Below, piece by piece: positions 17,872 through 26,260 of a DNA stretch of 56,918 nt. The notes beneath the pieces are model-generated. The model was not told the origin of the DNA. It made no database searches and saw nothing but the letters and a program-made list of their open reading frames with translations. The DNA is taken from assembly GCA_034006985.1 (NCBI GenBank), contig JAVERT010000017.1, positions 1 to 56,918 on the forward strand. Direction: 5' to 3'. The position numbers were made by a program, and so were the translations under genes. This DNA comes from Gudongella sp034006985 (lineage in GTDB: Bacteria; Bacillota; Clostridia; Tissierellales; Tissierellaceae). Numbering within the stretch: the stretch's first letter is position 1; the number at the start of each line of letters is the position of its first letter.

Positions 17872-18801
17872 CTAAATATTGTTAAATCTAGCTAATTCAA
17901 TCTCCTTCATCAAAGCTTTAATATCGGTAACCTCTAACTCTAAATTTTTATCTTCGAAATTCACTAATCCACACGCATAAGATAACTTACACACTGTTTC
18001 CATATCATAATTTCTACTCATAGCAAGTGCAAGGCCTCCTAATAAGCCCCCGTATGATAATTCTCCTTTTCCATATTTAAAAGGAACTGACACTCTATAT
18101 CCATATTCTTCGTTTAATATTATCAATCCTTTTTCATTATTATCTATAATAATATGCTTTATTCCTTTATCAAATAAATACCTGCATGCCTTTATAATTT
18201 CAGTTTCAAAATCTAAACTTAAATTAGTAATATCTTCTAATATGCTTTTACTTATCATCAACACATAAGGAGAAGCTTCTATAGCATTTTGAAAACTTTT
18301 GTCTTTAACAGCTAAAAGAATTTGCCTACCCCATTTTATTGATAAGTCAACTATATTGTAGGCCATATCCTCTGGAATATTAAAAGGATGTTCTCCAACT
18401 AAACATATTACTTCACTAAGATTTAATCCTTCTTTATACTCTGTGTAAAAGTTTGCAACTTCTTCTCTAGAAATTTTAGGTTGCCTGTCCCTTATATTTA
18501 TTTTATTATCTAAAAAGTCTAAGTTAACTTGTTCTGATGATTTTTCTTTAATTGGAATAAGATTTAGATTTATTAAAGAATCATTTAGAATGTATCGTAT
18601 ATTTTCTCCAACAATTCCTCCTGAAAAACCTAACAGTGTATGATCTTCTCCAAAGGATAAGAGTACCCTTGCCATGTTAAAGCCCTCTCCTATTGGTGTA
18701 ATTAAGCTATTATCTGCTAAAAAATCGTTCTTGTTAGTAGTTTTTTCCAAAAATATAAATTGTTTCTTTAAGCTTAATCCTAAATCACAAATCAAAATCA
18801 A
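17872..18801 (-). CDS. PfkB-family protein with altered catalytic motif
   Basis: A 309-residue ribokinase-fold protein closest in pattern to 1-phosphofructokinases: the N-terminal GEGFNMARVLLSFGEDHTLLGF corresponds to the GGKGINVARVL region. The C-terminal anion-hole motif GAGD, where Asp is the catalytic base, reads G244-K-G-E247, followed by LSYGG in place of SFxAG. The Asp-to-Glu change and Lys insertion in the oxyanion loop suggest changed or lost kinase activity. Other PfkB landmarks are weak. TTG start with GGAGGAGGGG upstream. First gene of the six-gene operon with YhaO/YhaN-like nuclease genes; its promoter is back to back with that of the ACT gene. Confidence 0.7.
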   Translation of the reverse strand: MILICDLGLSLKKQFIFLEKTTNKNDFLADNSLITPIGEGFNMARVLLSFGEDHTLLGFSGGIVGENIRYILNDSLINLNLIPIKEKSSEQVNLDFLDNKINIRDRQPKISREEVANFYTEYKEGLNLSEVICLVGEHPFNIPEDMAYNIVDLSIKWGRQILLAVKDKSFQNAIEASPYVLMISKSILEDITNLSLDFETEIIKACRYLFDKGIKHIIIDNNEKGLIILNEEYGYRVSVPFKYGKGELSYGGLLGGLALAMSRNYDMETVCKLSYACGLVNFEDKNLELEVTDIKALMKEIELARFNNI

Positions 18802-18826
18802 GATATCCCCTCCTCCATTATACTAT

Positions 18827-18856
18827 ATTATACACTTTAACCATGTTTAGATGCAA
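18827..18856 (-). promoter_or_regulatory. promoter of the pfkB-like/yhaO/yhaN operon
   Basis: On the minus strand TTGCAT (18856-18851), 18-base spacer, TATAAT (18832-18827), about 25 bases before the TTG start. A second TATAAT-like hexamer lies closer to the gene. It is divergent from the ACT-operon promoter. Confidence 0.55.
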
Positions 18857-18876
18857 TTATGATAATTTATTCATCA

Positions 18877-18905
18877 TTGAAAAGACTCCTATTTAACTAT
18901 ATAAT
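18877..18905 (+). promoter_or_regulatory. promoter of the ACT/NadD-like/LDH-like/flavodoxin-like operon
   Basis: TTGAAA (18877-18882), exactly 17 bases, then perfect TATAAT (18900-18905), 26 bases before the ACT gene ATG. One of the best promoter matches in the window. Confidence 0.8.
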
Positions 18906-18931
18906 TAGATTAACTCAAAGGGGGTTATTTT

Positions 18932-19201
18932 ATGGTCAAGTCAAATGAATCAGAATTAAATCAAAATGAAGTTTTAGAAGAAGCTTCTTTATTTAAATTA
19001 CAATTTATAGATCAAAAGGGAGTTATTAGCAAAATCAGTGCTATATTAGCATCAAAAGATATCAATATTGCAACTATGCAAGTAACTAGGAATGGTAATA
19101 TATCAACTCTTATGTGCCATATAGATGGAGTTATTGATAAAGAAATTATGAATCAAATCACTTCGGTACATGATTTCAAAAGTATAGAATTCATAAAATA
19201 A
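18932..19201 (+). CDS. free-standing ACT domain protein
   Basis: An 89-residue protein that is almost entirely one ACT domain (about residues 20-89), with the pattern FKLQFIDQKGVISKISAILASKDINIATMQVTR. This resembles the ACT domain at the end of the L-serine dehydratase beta chain and of SerA. ACT domains bind amino acids or other small ligands as dimers and control linked enzymes. A hydrophilic tail of about 20 residues precedes it. The ATG has GGGGG upstream. It is the first gene of the four-gene operon, 30 bases before the giant protein, and is a good candidate for its regulatory subunit. Confidence 0.85.
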   Translation: MVKSNESELNQNEVLEEASLFKLQFIDQKGVISKISAILASKDINIATMQVTRNGNISTLMCHIDGVIDKEIMNQITSVHDFKSIEFIK

Positions 19202-19231
19202 ACTTTCAATCCATACTAAAGGAGGAACTTT

Positions 19232-22200
19232 ATGAGCGTTAAAGAGCAACTGGAAAAACACTTAGAAAATAACGGACTTAAATCAGAATTAGAAAATTTG
19301 AACTTAAAATCAAATATCTGTGTATTTAATTTCTTAACATTATTAAAAGAATTTCTATTAAGTTTTGATTCTTTAACTATAGAACAATGGATGTTTGAAT
19401 TATACGAGTACACAGTAAAAAAATCTTTTCCTCATAAAGATACTCTTTATATGAAAGAAAGCTCTATACCAATATATGAAGAGGTGCTACTTTTATTATC
19501 AAGTTTAAATGGCAGCGCTTATATTGATTACAATATAAAAGAGACTATAGATGAATACAAAATTTTTAAAGAAGCTTATAAGAATCTATTTGTATATGAA
19601 ATGATGCAATTAGATATGGAAATAACCGGGCATAATACTATAGACCATGTACTAATGGTTAAAGATGTAACCATGCATATTTCAAAACAACTTTATGACT
19701 TAGGACTCCCAATAGATTTAGGGATTGTCTTAGGGTCGAGTTTAGGACATGATATTGGTAAATATGGTGTTACTAAGGAAGAACAAAGTAGAGTTCCATA
19801 TCTTCATTATTATTATACTGAATCTTGGTTTAAATCACTAGAATTAGAAAAGATTGGACATATAGCAACAAATCACTCCACTTGGGATTTAGAGCTAGAA
19901 ACTCTACCTTTAGAATCCTTGGTCTTAATATATGCTGATTTTAGGGTGAAAAATAGATGGAAAGATGACCATTTAGAAATGCATATTTTCGATCTAACTG
20001 ATTCTTTTGAAATAATTTTAGAAAAGCTAGATAATGTTGACACAGCAAAAGAAAATAGATATAAAAAAGTTTATTCAAAATTAAAAGACTTTGAAGATTA
20101 TATGGTTTCATTAGGTGTGGATACTACTCTAGCAGGTGAACTTACAAAAAAAGATAAAATATTCTGGAGCTTACTAAAAGGAGAAGATATAGTAGATTCT
20201 TTTAAGTATAAATCAATTGAAAACAATATATATCTAATGTCAAATTTCATGAATGAAGAAAGATTTCACCAAATTTTAGAAGAAGCACGTGGAGAAGGTG
20301 ATTGGAGAAGGTTAAGACTTTATATTGAAATTCTTAAAGAATATTCTCTTTATTTGACTCAAAAACAAAAAATTATGGTATATCATTTTTTGGTTGATCA
20401 TCTGCTTCATAAAGAAGAAGGTATAAGAAAAGAATCTGCTTATTTAATTGGCAAGTTAATAGCTAATTACGATGAAGAGTATAGAAAAGAACTCCCAAAA
20501 ACTGTTGATAGAAACCGTCCTCTTCAAACTAGTTTAGATATTTTTGATCAACTACTAAATGATTTACTTTATCCAAGTCATAAACTTCTAGATTCTCAAG
20601 ATGAATGGCTTTACAACCTGAAAATAATAGTAAAATCCTTATTCGAAAATTGCAATCAAATACAAAACACAGACTATTTCGACAAACTAAATCAATTTTA
20701 TCAAAACTCTGACAATCTTATTTCTAAACCACAGTTCTATTTACTTCAAACAATCAGTTATTTACCCTTAAATGGATTAGATAGTCCAAGAAAAAAAAGA
20801 CTGTATAGTTATATTTTAAAAAATGTAAGTATAGAACACACTAATATACGTTTAAGTACTTTTGATAGAATATTTGAAGTACTAGGAATAATAGATGACC
20901 CAGATTTATCAATACCTTTAGCCGATTTTCTTAGCAAAAATTTATCTAAATCTACAATACCTGCAGAAAATTATCTAAAGTATATTATAGGCAATAAGCT
21001 TAAACTGGTAGATTCAGACCTGCAAACATTAAGAGAAAACTATCGTAGTGATGAAGCTAGCGTCCCAGAGTTGTTTTTAGCAAATCTTAAAACTGCGACT
21101 GCTTGGACTATTAAAAAGATTAATATTGATATCCTATATGATCAAGTTAGAAAAAATCCACCCACAACAGGTATACACACTGCCATTCACCTTTGTAATC
21201 TCTTAAAGGTGAGTGCTATTGAGCGAGTCCGAAATTATAGTGGTTATACTTTGCTTAATATTATTCCATTACTTTCGTTCGAACAAAGAAACGATGTATC
21301 CATAGAGCTTTTACGCGCTCTAGAAATGGATAGTTATCAATTCACAAAATTTATACCTGAATATCTAGGACAAATTCTATTGTACCTTCCACCTAAAGAG
21401 TTGGATGAAGTAATAGATGATTTAGAAAACAAAATAAAAGTTTCCAGGCCACAAACAATTTTGCTGATATTAAATACAATAGGTGTTAGTGTATTAAATT
21501 ATCCTAAATATGAAAGTTTATTTAAAGAAGAAGAAAATCTTAATAGCAAGAGATTAAAAAGACTACTAGGTTTACTTCTTGTTCCTTTGGCTTCGTATAA
21601 ATTAGAATTAAAGACAGAGTCTTTAAGAGTAATTGCATCAACTATTTTTAATTCAAATGAACTATGCTTACAAGATAAGATGTTTGTATTTAAAAGGCTC
21701 GCAAAAAAAATCTTAACACTGATAGAAGATTCCAAGAACAATAACTTCTCATTTTATAATAATGCTGCATCCCTAAACCATATTTATAGATTTGTATCTG
21801 AATATGAGTATAACTATGGTTCACTTGATATGCAGATATTAGAAGATGTTGCATTTTTCCCTGGTTCATTTGATCCATTTAGTCTGGGTCACAGAGAAAT
21901 AGCTAAGGAGATTAGAAAGCATGGTTTTGAGGTTTATCTTGCAGTTGATGAATTCTCATGGTCAAAAAGAACCGAAGCTCATCAGCTTAGAAGAAATATA
22001 ATTAATATGACCATTGCAAAAGAAGATGGCATTTACTTATTTCCAAAAGAAATCCCAATTAACATTAATTCAGACCAAGATATGCTAGGACTACGAAATA
22101 TTTTTGGAACTAGAGAAGTTTATATTGCTGTTGGTTCTGACGTTGTTCTTAATGCTTCCGCTTATAAAATGAAAAAAGAAGTACTCAACTTCTCTCACGT

Positions 22201-23959
22201 AATATTTGATAGAAGAACTGATGAAACTATATTGCCTCTTGACGAATTAACAAATAAAGCAATTAATAATATAAATAATAATGTGATTAGGTTGACTCTC
22301 CCAACTCAATTTGAAGATATAAGTTCAACTCAAATACGAGATAATATTGACAAAAATAGAGATATCTCAAAATTAATTGACCCAATGGCTGCAGAATATA
22401 TTTATAACTATGGATTATATCTAAGAGAACCCTTGTACAAAACTCTTTTAGAAACGAAAACTTTAGATGTTGAGGTTCACAGAAACCTAAGCAGTGAATT
22501 ACTAGACTATTTATATGATAGTTTCGGTTCAATGCTCGATATTGATGGCCTTTTAGAAATAAGAGAAAAACTTAGCTATAGAATCATAATCTTAAAAGAT
22601 ACAAGTAAGAATATAGCAATAGGCTTTTCAGCTTTTTATTGGGTAAGACATAGCATGCTTTTCGATGAATTTAATGACCAAAATATAACACAATTTATCA
22701 GAAATAATGCTAAAGGAAGAACTGCTTTTATCTCTTGTCTATATGCTAAAGATGATGATGACCATACAATGGATATGGTTCTAAATGAAACACTCTCTAT
22801 AGCACTAAATAGAGATTACAACTATGCTCTCTATGCAAACACTATGATTAAAGGATCTAATAATAAAGCTCTGGAGTTTCTTATTATGCAAGGTTTTATT
22901 GAAACACCATTTTTGCTTAAAGAATCTCCTATGTTAATGGTAGATATGAACAATCCCATAAGCATAAATCTTGATTTAGAGAACAATTTAAAAGCTCCAT
23001 ACGATGCCCATCCAAAGATATTAGAAGCCATTACATCTTCAAGGAAAAAAATTAAGAAAGCACTTGCAGACCTCTACCCCGGTGAGCTTTTAATATCATT
23101 TAATCGGACGATGGTTTATAGTAAGCTGATACAAATGGTTTGTGATGAAAACGAGGTTTCTACAACTGACAACAATAAAAAGTCTCTTGGTGAAAAAATG
23201 TGCGTTCCATTTGGTATAATCTTAAATAATTCTATAATACCTAATACAGTTACTAAAACGCTTCATACTGAAAAGATTTTTTCCAAAGATATAAAGTGTT
23301 TTACAATTACAGAATTTCCAAATTATCTATCCTTGGAAGGACAGTGTAAGACAATTAAATCATTTAATCGAAAAGTAATTTTACTGGATGATTTGCTCCA
23401 TAAAGGATATAGAATAAAAATTGTAGAACCTCAGTTAAGACAACAAGGAATTGAAATATCAAAACTTTTTGTTGGCATTCTATCAGGTAGAGGAAAAGAG
23501 ATAGCTAAAATTCGTAATCTTGATATAGATTCAGCTTATTTTGTACCGAACCTTCGACTTTGGTTTAATGAAAGCAGTCAATATCCATTTCTAGGTGGAG
23601 ATATGGTAAAAAGAGATTATGCAGATACAAATCTTATACCTAGTGTTAACCTTGTACTTCCTTATGTTTCGCCAAAGTTTATTAAAGATGTTAGCGAAGA
23701 ATTAATTTTTGAACTCTCAAGTGTTTCGCTAACCAATGCATTAGAATTATTTAAAGTCATTGAAACAGTATATCAAGAAATTAATGAAAAAAACTTAAAC
23801 CTCGCTTCCTTAGGAGAAGTAGTTTTTATTCCTAGATATCCAGATATGGATCGTAGCGTGTTTGAGAATAAACATCTTAAACCATCTAGCTTTATAGAAA
23901 CAGATATAGATTATTTAAAAAGACTAGAGCATACACTAAAAGGTCATAGGAGTGATTGA
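19232..23959 (+). CDS. giant multidomain HD / NadD-like nucleotidyltransferase protein
   Basis: A 1575-residue cytosolic protein. I see: an HD-type phosphohydrolase domain (H134/H139, H173-D174 in GHDIGK, H210, H215, D236); a helical, HEAT-like region (about 260-860); a NadD/PPAT-type nucleotidyltransferase domain starting at A874 with PGSFDPFSLGH (877-887) and ISSTQIR (1030-1036); a GNAT-like stretch (about 1090-1260, ending ALEFLIMQGF); and a C-terminal region with VILLDDLLHKG (1382-1392), resembling the PRPP loop of type I phosphoribosyltransferases. The HD and nucleotidyltransferase assignments are firm; HEAT, GNAT and PRTase are suggestive. In bacteria NadD is often next to an HD protein (YqeK), so fusion of the two activities is notable. 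True NadD is about 200 residues. AAAGGAGG precedes the ATG. Substrate unknown. Confidence 0.75.
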   Translation: MSVKEQLEKHLENNGLKSELENLNLKSNICVFNFLTLLKEFLLSFDSLTIEQWMFELYEYTVKKSFPHKDTLYMKESSIPIYEEVLLLLSSLNGSAYIDYNIKETIDEYKIFKEAYKNLFVYEMMQLDMEITGHNTIDHVLMVKDVTMHISKQLYDLGLPIDLGIVLGSSLGHDIGKYGVTKEEQSRVPYLHYYYTESWFKSLELEKIGHIATNHSTWDLELETLPLESLVLIYADFRVKNRWKDDHLEMHIFDLTDSFEIILEKLDNVDTAKENRYKKVYSKLKDFEDYMVSLGVDTTLAGELTKKDKIFWSLLKGEDIVDSFKYKSIENNIYLMSNFMNEERFHQILEEARGEGDWRRLRLYIEILKEYSLYLTQKQKIMVYHFLVDHLLHKEEGIRKESAYLIGKLIANYDEEYRKELPKTVDRNRPLQTSLDIFDQLLNDLLYPSHKLLDSQDEWLYNLKIIVKSLFENCNQIQNTDYFDKLNQFYQNSDNLISKPQFYLLQTISYLPLNGLDSPRKKRLYSYILKNVSIEHTNIRLSTFDRIFEVLGIIDDPDLSIPLADFLSKNLSKSTIPAENYLKYIIGNKLKLVDSDLQTLRENYRSDEASVPELFLANLKTATAWTIKKINIDILYDQVRKNPPTTGIHTAIHLCNLLKVSAIERVRNYSGYTLLNIIPLLSFEQRNDVSIELLRALEMDSYQFTKFIPEYLGQILLYLPPKELDEVIDDLENKIKVSRPQTILLILNTIGVSVLNYPKYESLFKEEENLNSKRLKRLLGLLLVPLASYKLELKTESLRVIASTIFNSNELCLQDKMFVFKRLAKKILTLIEDSKNNNFSFYNNAASLNHIYRFVSEYEYNYGSLDMQILEDVAFFPGSFDPFSLGHREIAKEIRKHGFEVYLAVDEFSWSKRTEAHQLRRNIINMTIAKEDGIYLFPKEIPININSDQDMLGLRNIFGTREVYIAVGSDVVLNASAYKMKKEVLNFSHVIFDRRTDETILPLDELTNKAINNINNNVIRLTLPTQFEDISSTQIRDNIDKNRDISKLIDPMAAEYIYNYGLYLREPLYKTLLETKTLDVEVHRNLSSELLDYLYDSFGSMLDIDGLLEIREKLSYRIIILKDTSKNIAIGFSAFYWVRHSMLFDEFNDQNITQFIRNNAKGRTAFISCLYAKDDDDHTMDMVLNETLSIALNRDYNYALYANTMIKGSNNKALEFLIMQGFIETPFLLKESPMLMVDMNNPISINLDLENNLKAPYDAHPKILEAITSSRKKIKKALADLYPGELLISFNRTMVYSKLIQMVCDENEVSTTDNNKKSLGEKMCVPFGIILNNSIIPNTVTKTLHTEKIFSKDIKCFTITEFPNYLSLEGQCKTIKSFNRKVILLDDLLHKGYRIKIVEPQLRQQGIEISKLFVGILSGRGKEIAKIRNLDIDSAYFVPNLRLWFNESSQYPFLGGDMVKRDYADTNLIPSVNLVLPYVSPKFIKDVSEELIFELSSVSLTNALELFKVIETVYQEINEKNLNLASLGEVVFIPRYPDMDRSVFENKHLKPSSFIETDIDYLKRLEHTLKGHRSD

Positions 23960-23960
23960 T

Positions 23961-25193
23961 TTGTATTATTATAAATTGAATAATCATTTTTTGTTTTCAT
24001 TTATAGAATTTCCTGAATTTGAAACATGTAGACAAGAAGATATTGTAGATTCTAATGAAATTGTGTTTTTTCTAAATAAATTAGACCCCAAAGTTTCAAG
24101 GAGAGGTTTTGCTGTTGTAGAAATCTCTCAATTATTTACAGAGTTTGAAGACTTAGGTATTTTGAAAAAAGACACTCATAACAATGATTTACCATATTGG
24201 ATCGAAGAAAAAATCGCTCACAAACAAATAAAATCAGTTAATGTTAGTTTTCCTAGCTGGAAGGATGAGTTAATATCTGTTCCAAAAAAATGGAGAATAA
24301 ATGTCTTTGCACTAGGAGATGTTGGAAGCACACTTTTAATTGGTCTTAGATTGCTTGGAAAAAATATCGATATTGGTATATATGATAGATCTCCTGAAAA
24401 AATAAAAAGGTGGGAATATGAATTGAATCAAATTAGAATACCTTTTAGCGAAGATGTTTTACCACCAGTAAGAGCCCTCCAAAAATCTGAATTGTTTGAT
24501 TGTGATATGTTCGTTTTTTGCGCTTCTAAATCTATTCCTCCCGTTGGCAAAGAAAATGTTGATGTTAGAATGATTCAATTTCATGACAATCGAAAAATCA
24601 TTTCTCAATACGGAACATTAGCTCGTGATAAAAATTTTAAAGGTATTTTTGCAGTTGTAAGTGATCCAGTTGATCTTTTATGCAAGTCTTTATATTTAGA
24701 TTCCAATCTAGGTCCTGATGGAAATCTAGACTATAATGGACTTGCTCCAAATCAAATTATAGGATATGGTTTAGGTGTTATGAATGCAAGGGCTTGCTTC
24801 TATTCTGAAAGATTACATGGATTTTCACATTATCTAAAAGAAGGTTGCGTTTTTGGTCCACATGGTAAAGGTTTGATTGTAGTTGATAGCATAGAGAATT
24901 ATAATCATGCAAAGTCAGATTTACTCACTGAGAAAACACTAAATGCTAATTTGGAAATTAGAAGCTTTGGCTATAAACCATTTGTTGCGCCTAGTCTTTC
25001 TTCAGGTGCCTTATCGATTTTAGCTACCATATCTGGAAATTATTTTTATGGTTCCAGCTTAATGGGTGAAGTTTTTATGGGTTCTAAAATGAAACTCGGA
25101 GATGCTGGCATAGAAATTCCAAAATATGATTTCCATGCTAATCTTGAGGAAAAGCTTCTAGAAACATACAATGAATTAAGGAGACATATATGA
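23961..25193 (+). CDS. LDH/MDH-like NAD-dependent dehydrogenase
   Basis: A 410-residue protein with an N-terminal extension of about 110 residues followed by a lactate/malate dehydrogenase-like core. The nucleotide loop is GDVGST at 119-124. An acidic residue ends the next strand (IYDRS). An SDPVDLL motif at 234-240 corresponds to NPVD. R277 in VMNARACF corresponds to the substrate-binding LDxxR arginine. H301 in FGPHGKG corresponds to the catalytic His of GEHGDS. The frame could start at GTG 23952, but that codon touches the GGAG site; TTG at 23961, just after the giant gene's TGA, has eight-base spacing. The substrate is unknown and the extension is not part of known LDH or MDH. Coupled to both neighbours. 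Confidence 0.7.
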   Translation: MYYYKLNNHFLFSFIEFPEFETCRQEDIVDSNEIVFFLNKLDPKVSRRGFAVVEISQLFTEFEDLGILKKDTHNNDLPYWIEEKIAHKQIKSVNVSFPSWKDELISVPKKWRINVFALGDVGSTLLIGLRLLGKNIDIGIYDRSPEKIKRWEYELNQIRIPFSEDVLPPVRALQKSELFDCDMFVFCASKSIPPVGKENVDVRMIQFHDNRKIISQYGTLARDKNFKGIFAVVSDPVDLLCKSLYLDSNLGPDGNLDYNGLAPNQIIGYGLGVMNARACFYSERLHGFSHYLKEGCVFGPHGKGLIVVDSIENYNHAKSDLLTEKTLNANLEIRSFGYKPFVAPSLSSGALSILATISGNYFYGSSLMGEVFMGSKMKLGDAGIEIPKYDFHANLEEKLLETYNELRRHI

Positions 25194-26230
25194 AAAAACT
25201 AAAATTACTAATCCCTTCTACGCCAAGCCCACTATTGCAAAAGATGATTGATGCTGCTGTTTTAGATAGTGAGTGCGAAATTATAACTGAATTAGACGAC
25301 TTAAAAGATTTAAAAAACAAAAAAATACTCTTTGCAATTGAGTTAAATCAAATAGGAATTAATACAAAATTAAATTCAATGCTTGAAGAATTAGTTAACA
25401 TAGGTGCCGACTCTCTTTCTGGTTCAAGAGGCGCTATTTTAATCCATAGCAAATACAACAACTATACTAAAACTGCAGCTGCCGATATTATTTATATCGC
25501 AAATACGCTAGGTTGCGAATTTCCTGGTAGACCTACTATCGAGGCAAACGCTAACCTAAATAATTATCAGGCACTTCAAAAAATCTACAAACTTACTCAA
25601 GAAGAAATTTGCTTACAAAAATCGATGGAATTAGGGCGAAGATTGCTATCTACACAAGAGTATTTTAAAAACAATTCTATAGCAGTTTTACATTCTTCAA
25701 ATATAGAAACATCCAATACATATGCACTTTGGAAAAAAGTTAAAAACAATCTTCCGGATTTCGAGATAAGAGAAGTTTATTTGGGAAATGGAACTATTAT
25801 GGACTGCAGAGGTTGTAGCTATAAAACTTGTAAACATTTTAGTAAGCAATCAAAGTGTTTTTACGGAGGTATAGTAGTAGAAGAAGTTTACCCTGCAATA
25901 ATCGATGCCTCAACAATAATTCTATTATGTCCTAATTATAACGATATGTTAACCGCTAATATTGTAGCTACTATAAATCGATTGACAGCTTTATTTAGAA
26001 AGACAAAATTCTATGATAAAAGGATATTCTCAATTATAGTCTCAGGTTATTCTGGAGGAGATGCTTTAGCCAAGCAATTAATAAGTAGCCTAAATATGAA
26101 TAAAACCTTCGAATTACCACCTAATTTTTCTTTGCAGGAAACAGCAAATGACCCTGGATTTATAAATAAAATTCCTGATATAGAGTATGCTGCAAAAGAA
26201 TTTGCAAAACACATATCAAAAAATATTTAA
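25190..26230 (+). CDS. flavodoxin-like/NAD(P)H-dependent FMN reductase family protein with four cysteines
   Basis: A 346-residue protein. The C-terminal half (about 165-346) reads as a flavodoxin-like/FMN-reductase domain: IAVLHSSNIETSNTYALWKKV as the phosphate-binding start, and ILLCPNYNDMLTANIVATINRL matching the family's quinone-loop region. Between them is a cysteine group C206, C209, C214, C223 (CRGCSYKTC then C), in the position where iron-sulfur flavoproteins carry cluster ligands but with different spacing. The N-terminal 160 residues form an extra alpha/beta domain I do not recognise. The ATG overlaps the upstream stop (ATGA). Last gene of the operon, followed by a terminator. Probably a redox partner of the dehydrogenase. 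Confidence 0.72.
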   Translation: MKKLKLLIPSTPSPLLQKMIDAAVLDSECEIITELDDLKDLKNKKILFAIELNQIGINTKLNSMLEELVNIGADSLSGSRGAILIHSKYNNYTKTAAADIIYIANTLGCEFPGRPTIEANANLNNYQALQKIYKLTQEEICLQKSMELGRRLLSTQEYFKNNSIAVLHSSNIETSNTYALWKKVKNNLPDFEIREVYLGNGTIMDCRGCSYKTCKHFSKQSKCFYGGIVVEEVYPAIIDASTIILLCPNYNDMLTANIVATINRLTALFRKTKFYDKRIFSIIVSGYSGGDALAKQLISSLNMNKTFELPPNFSLQETANDPGFINKIPDIEYAAKEFAKHISKNI

Positions 26231-26260
26231 GACCTGCCATTTGGGCAGGTCTGCTTTTTT
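26230..26260 (+). terminator. terminator of the giant-protein operon
   Basis: Stem AGACCTGCC / GGCAGGTCT with a five-base loop followed by GCTTTTTT, immediately after the flavodoxin-like stop and reaching the end of the convergent phosphoglucomutase gene. Confidence 0.9.
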
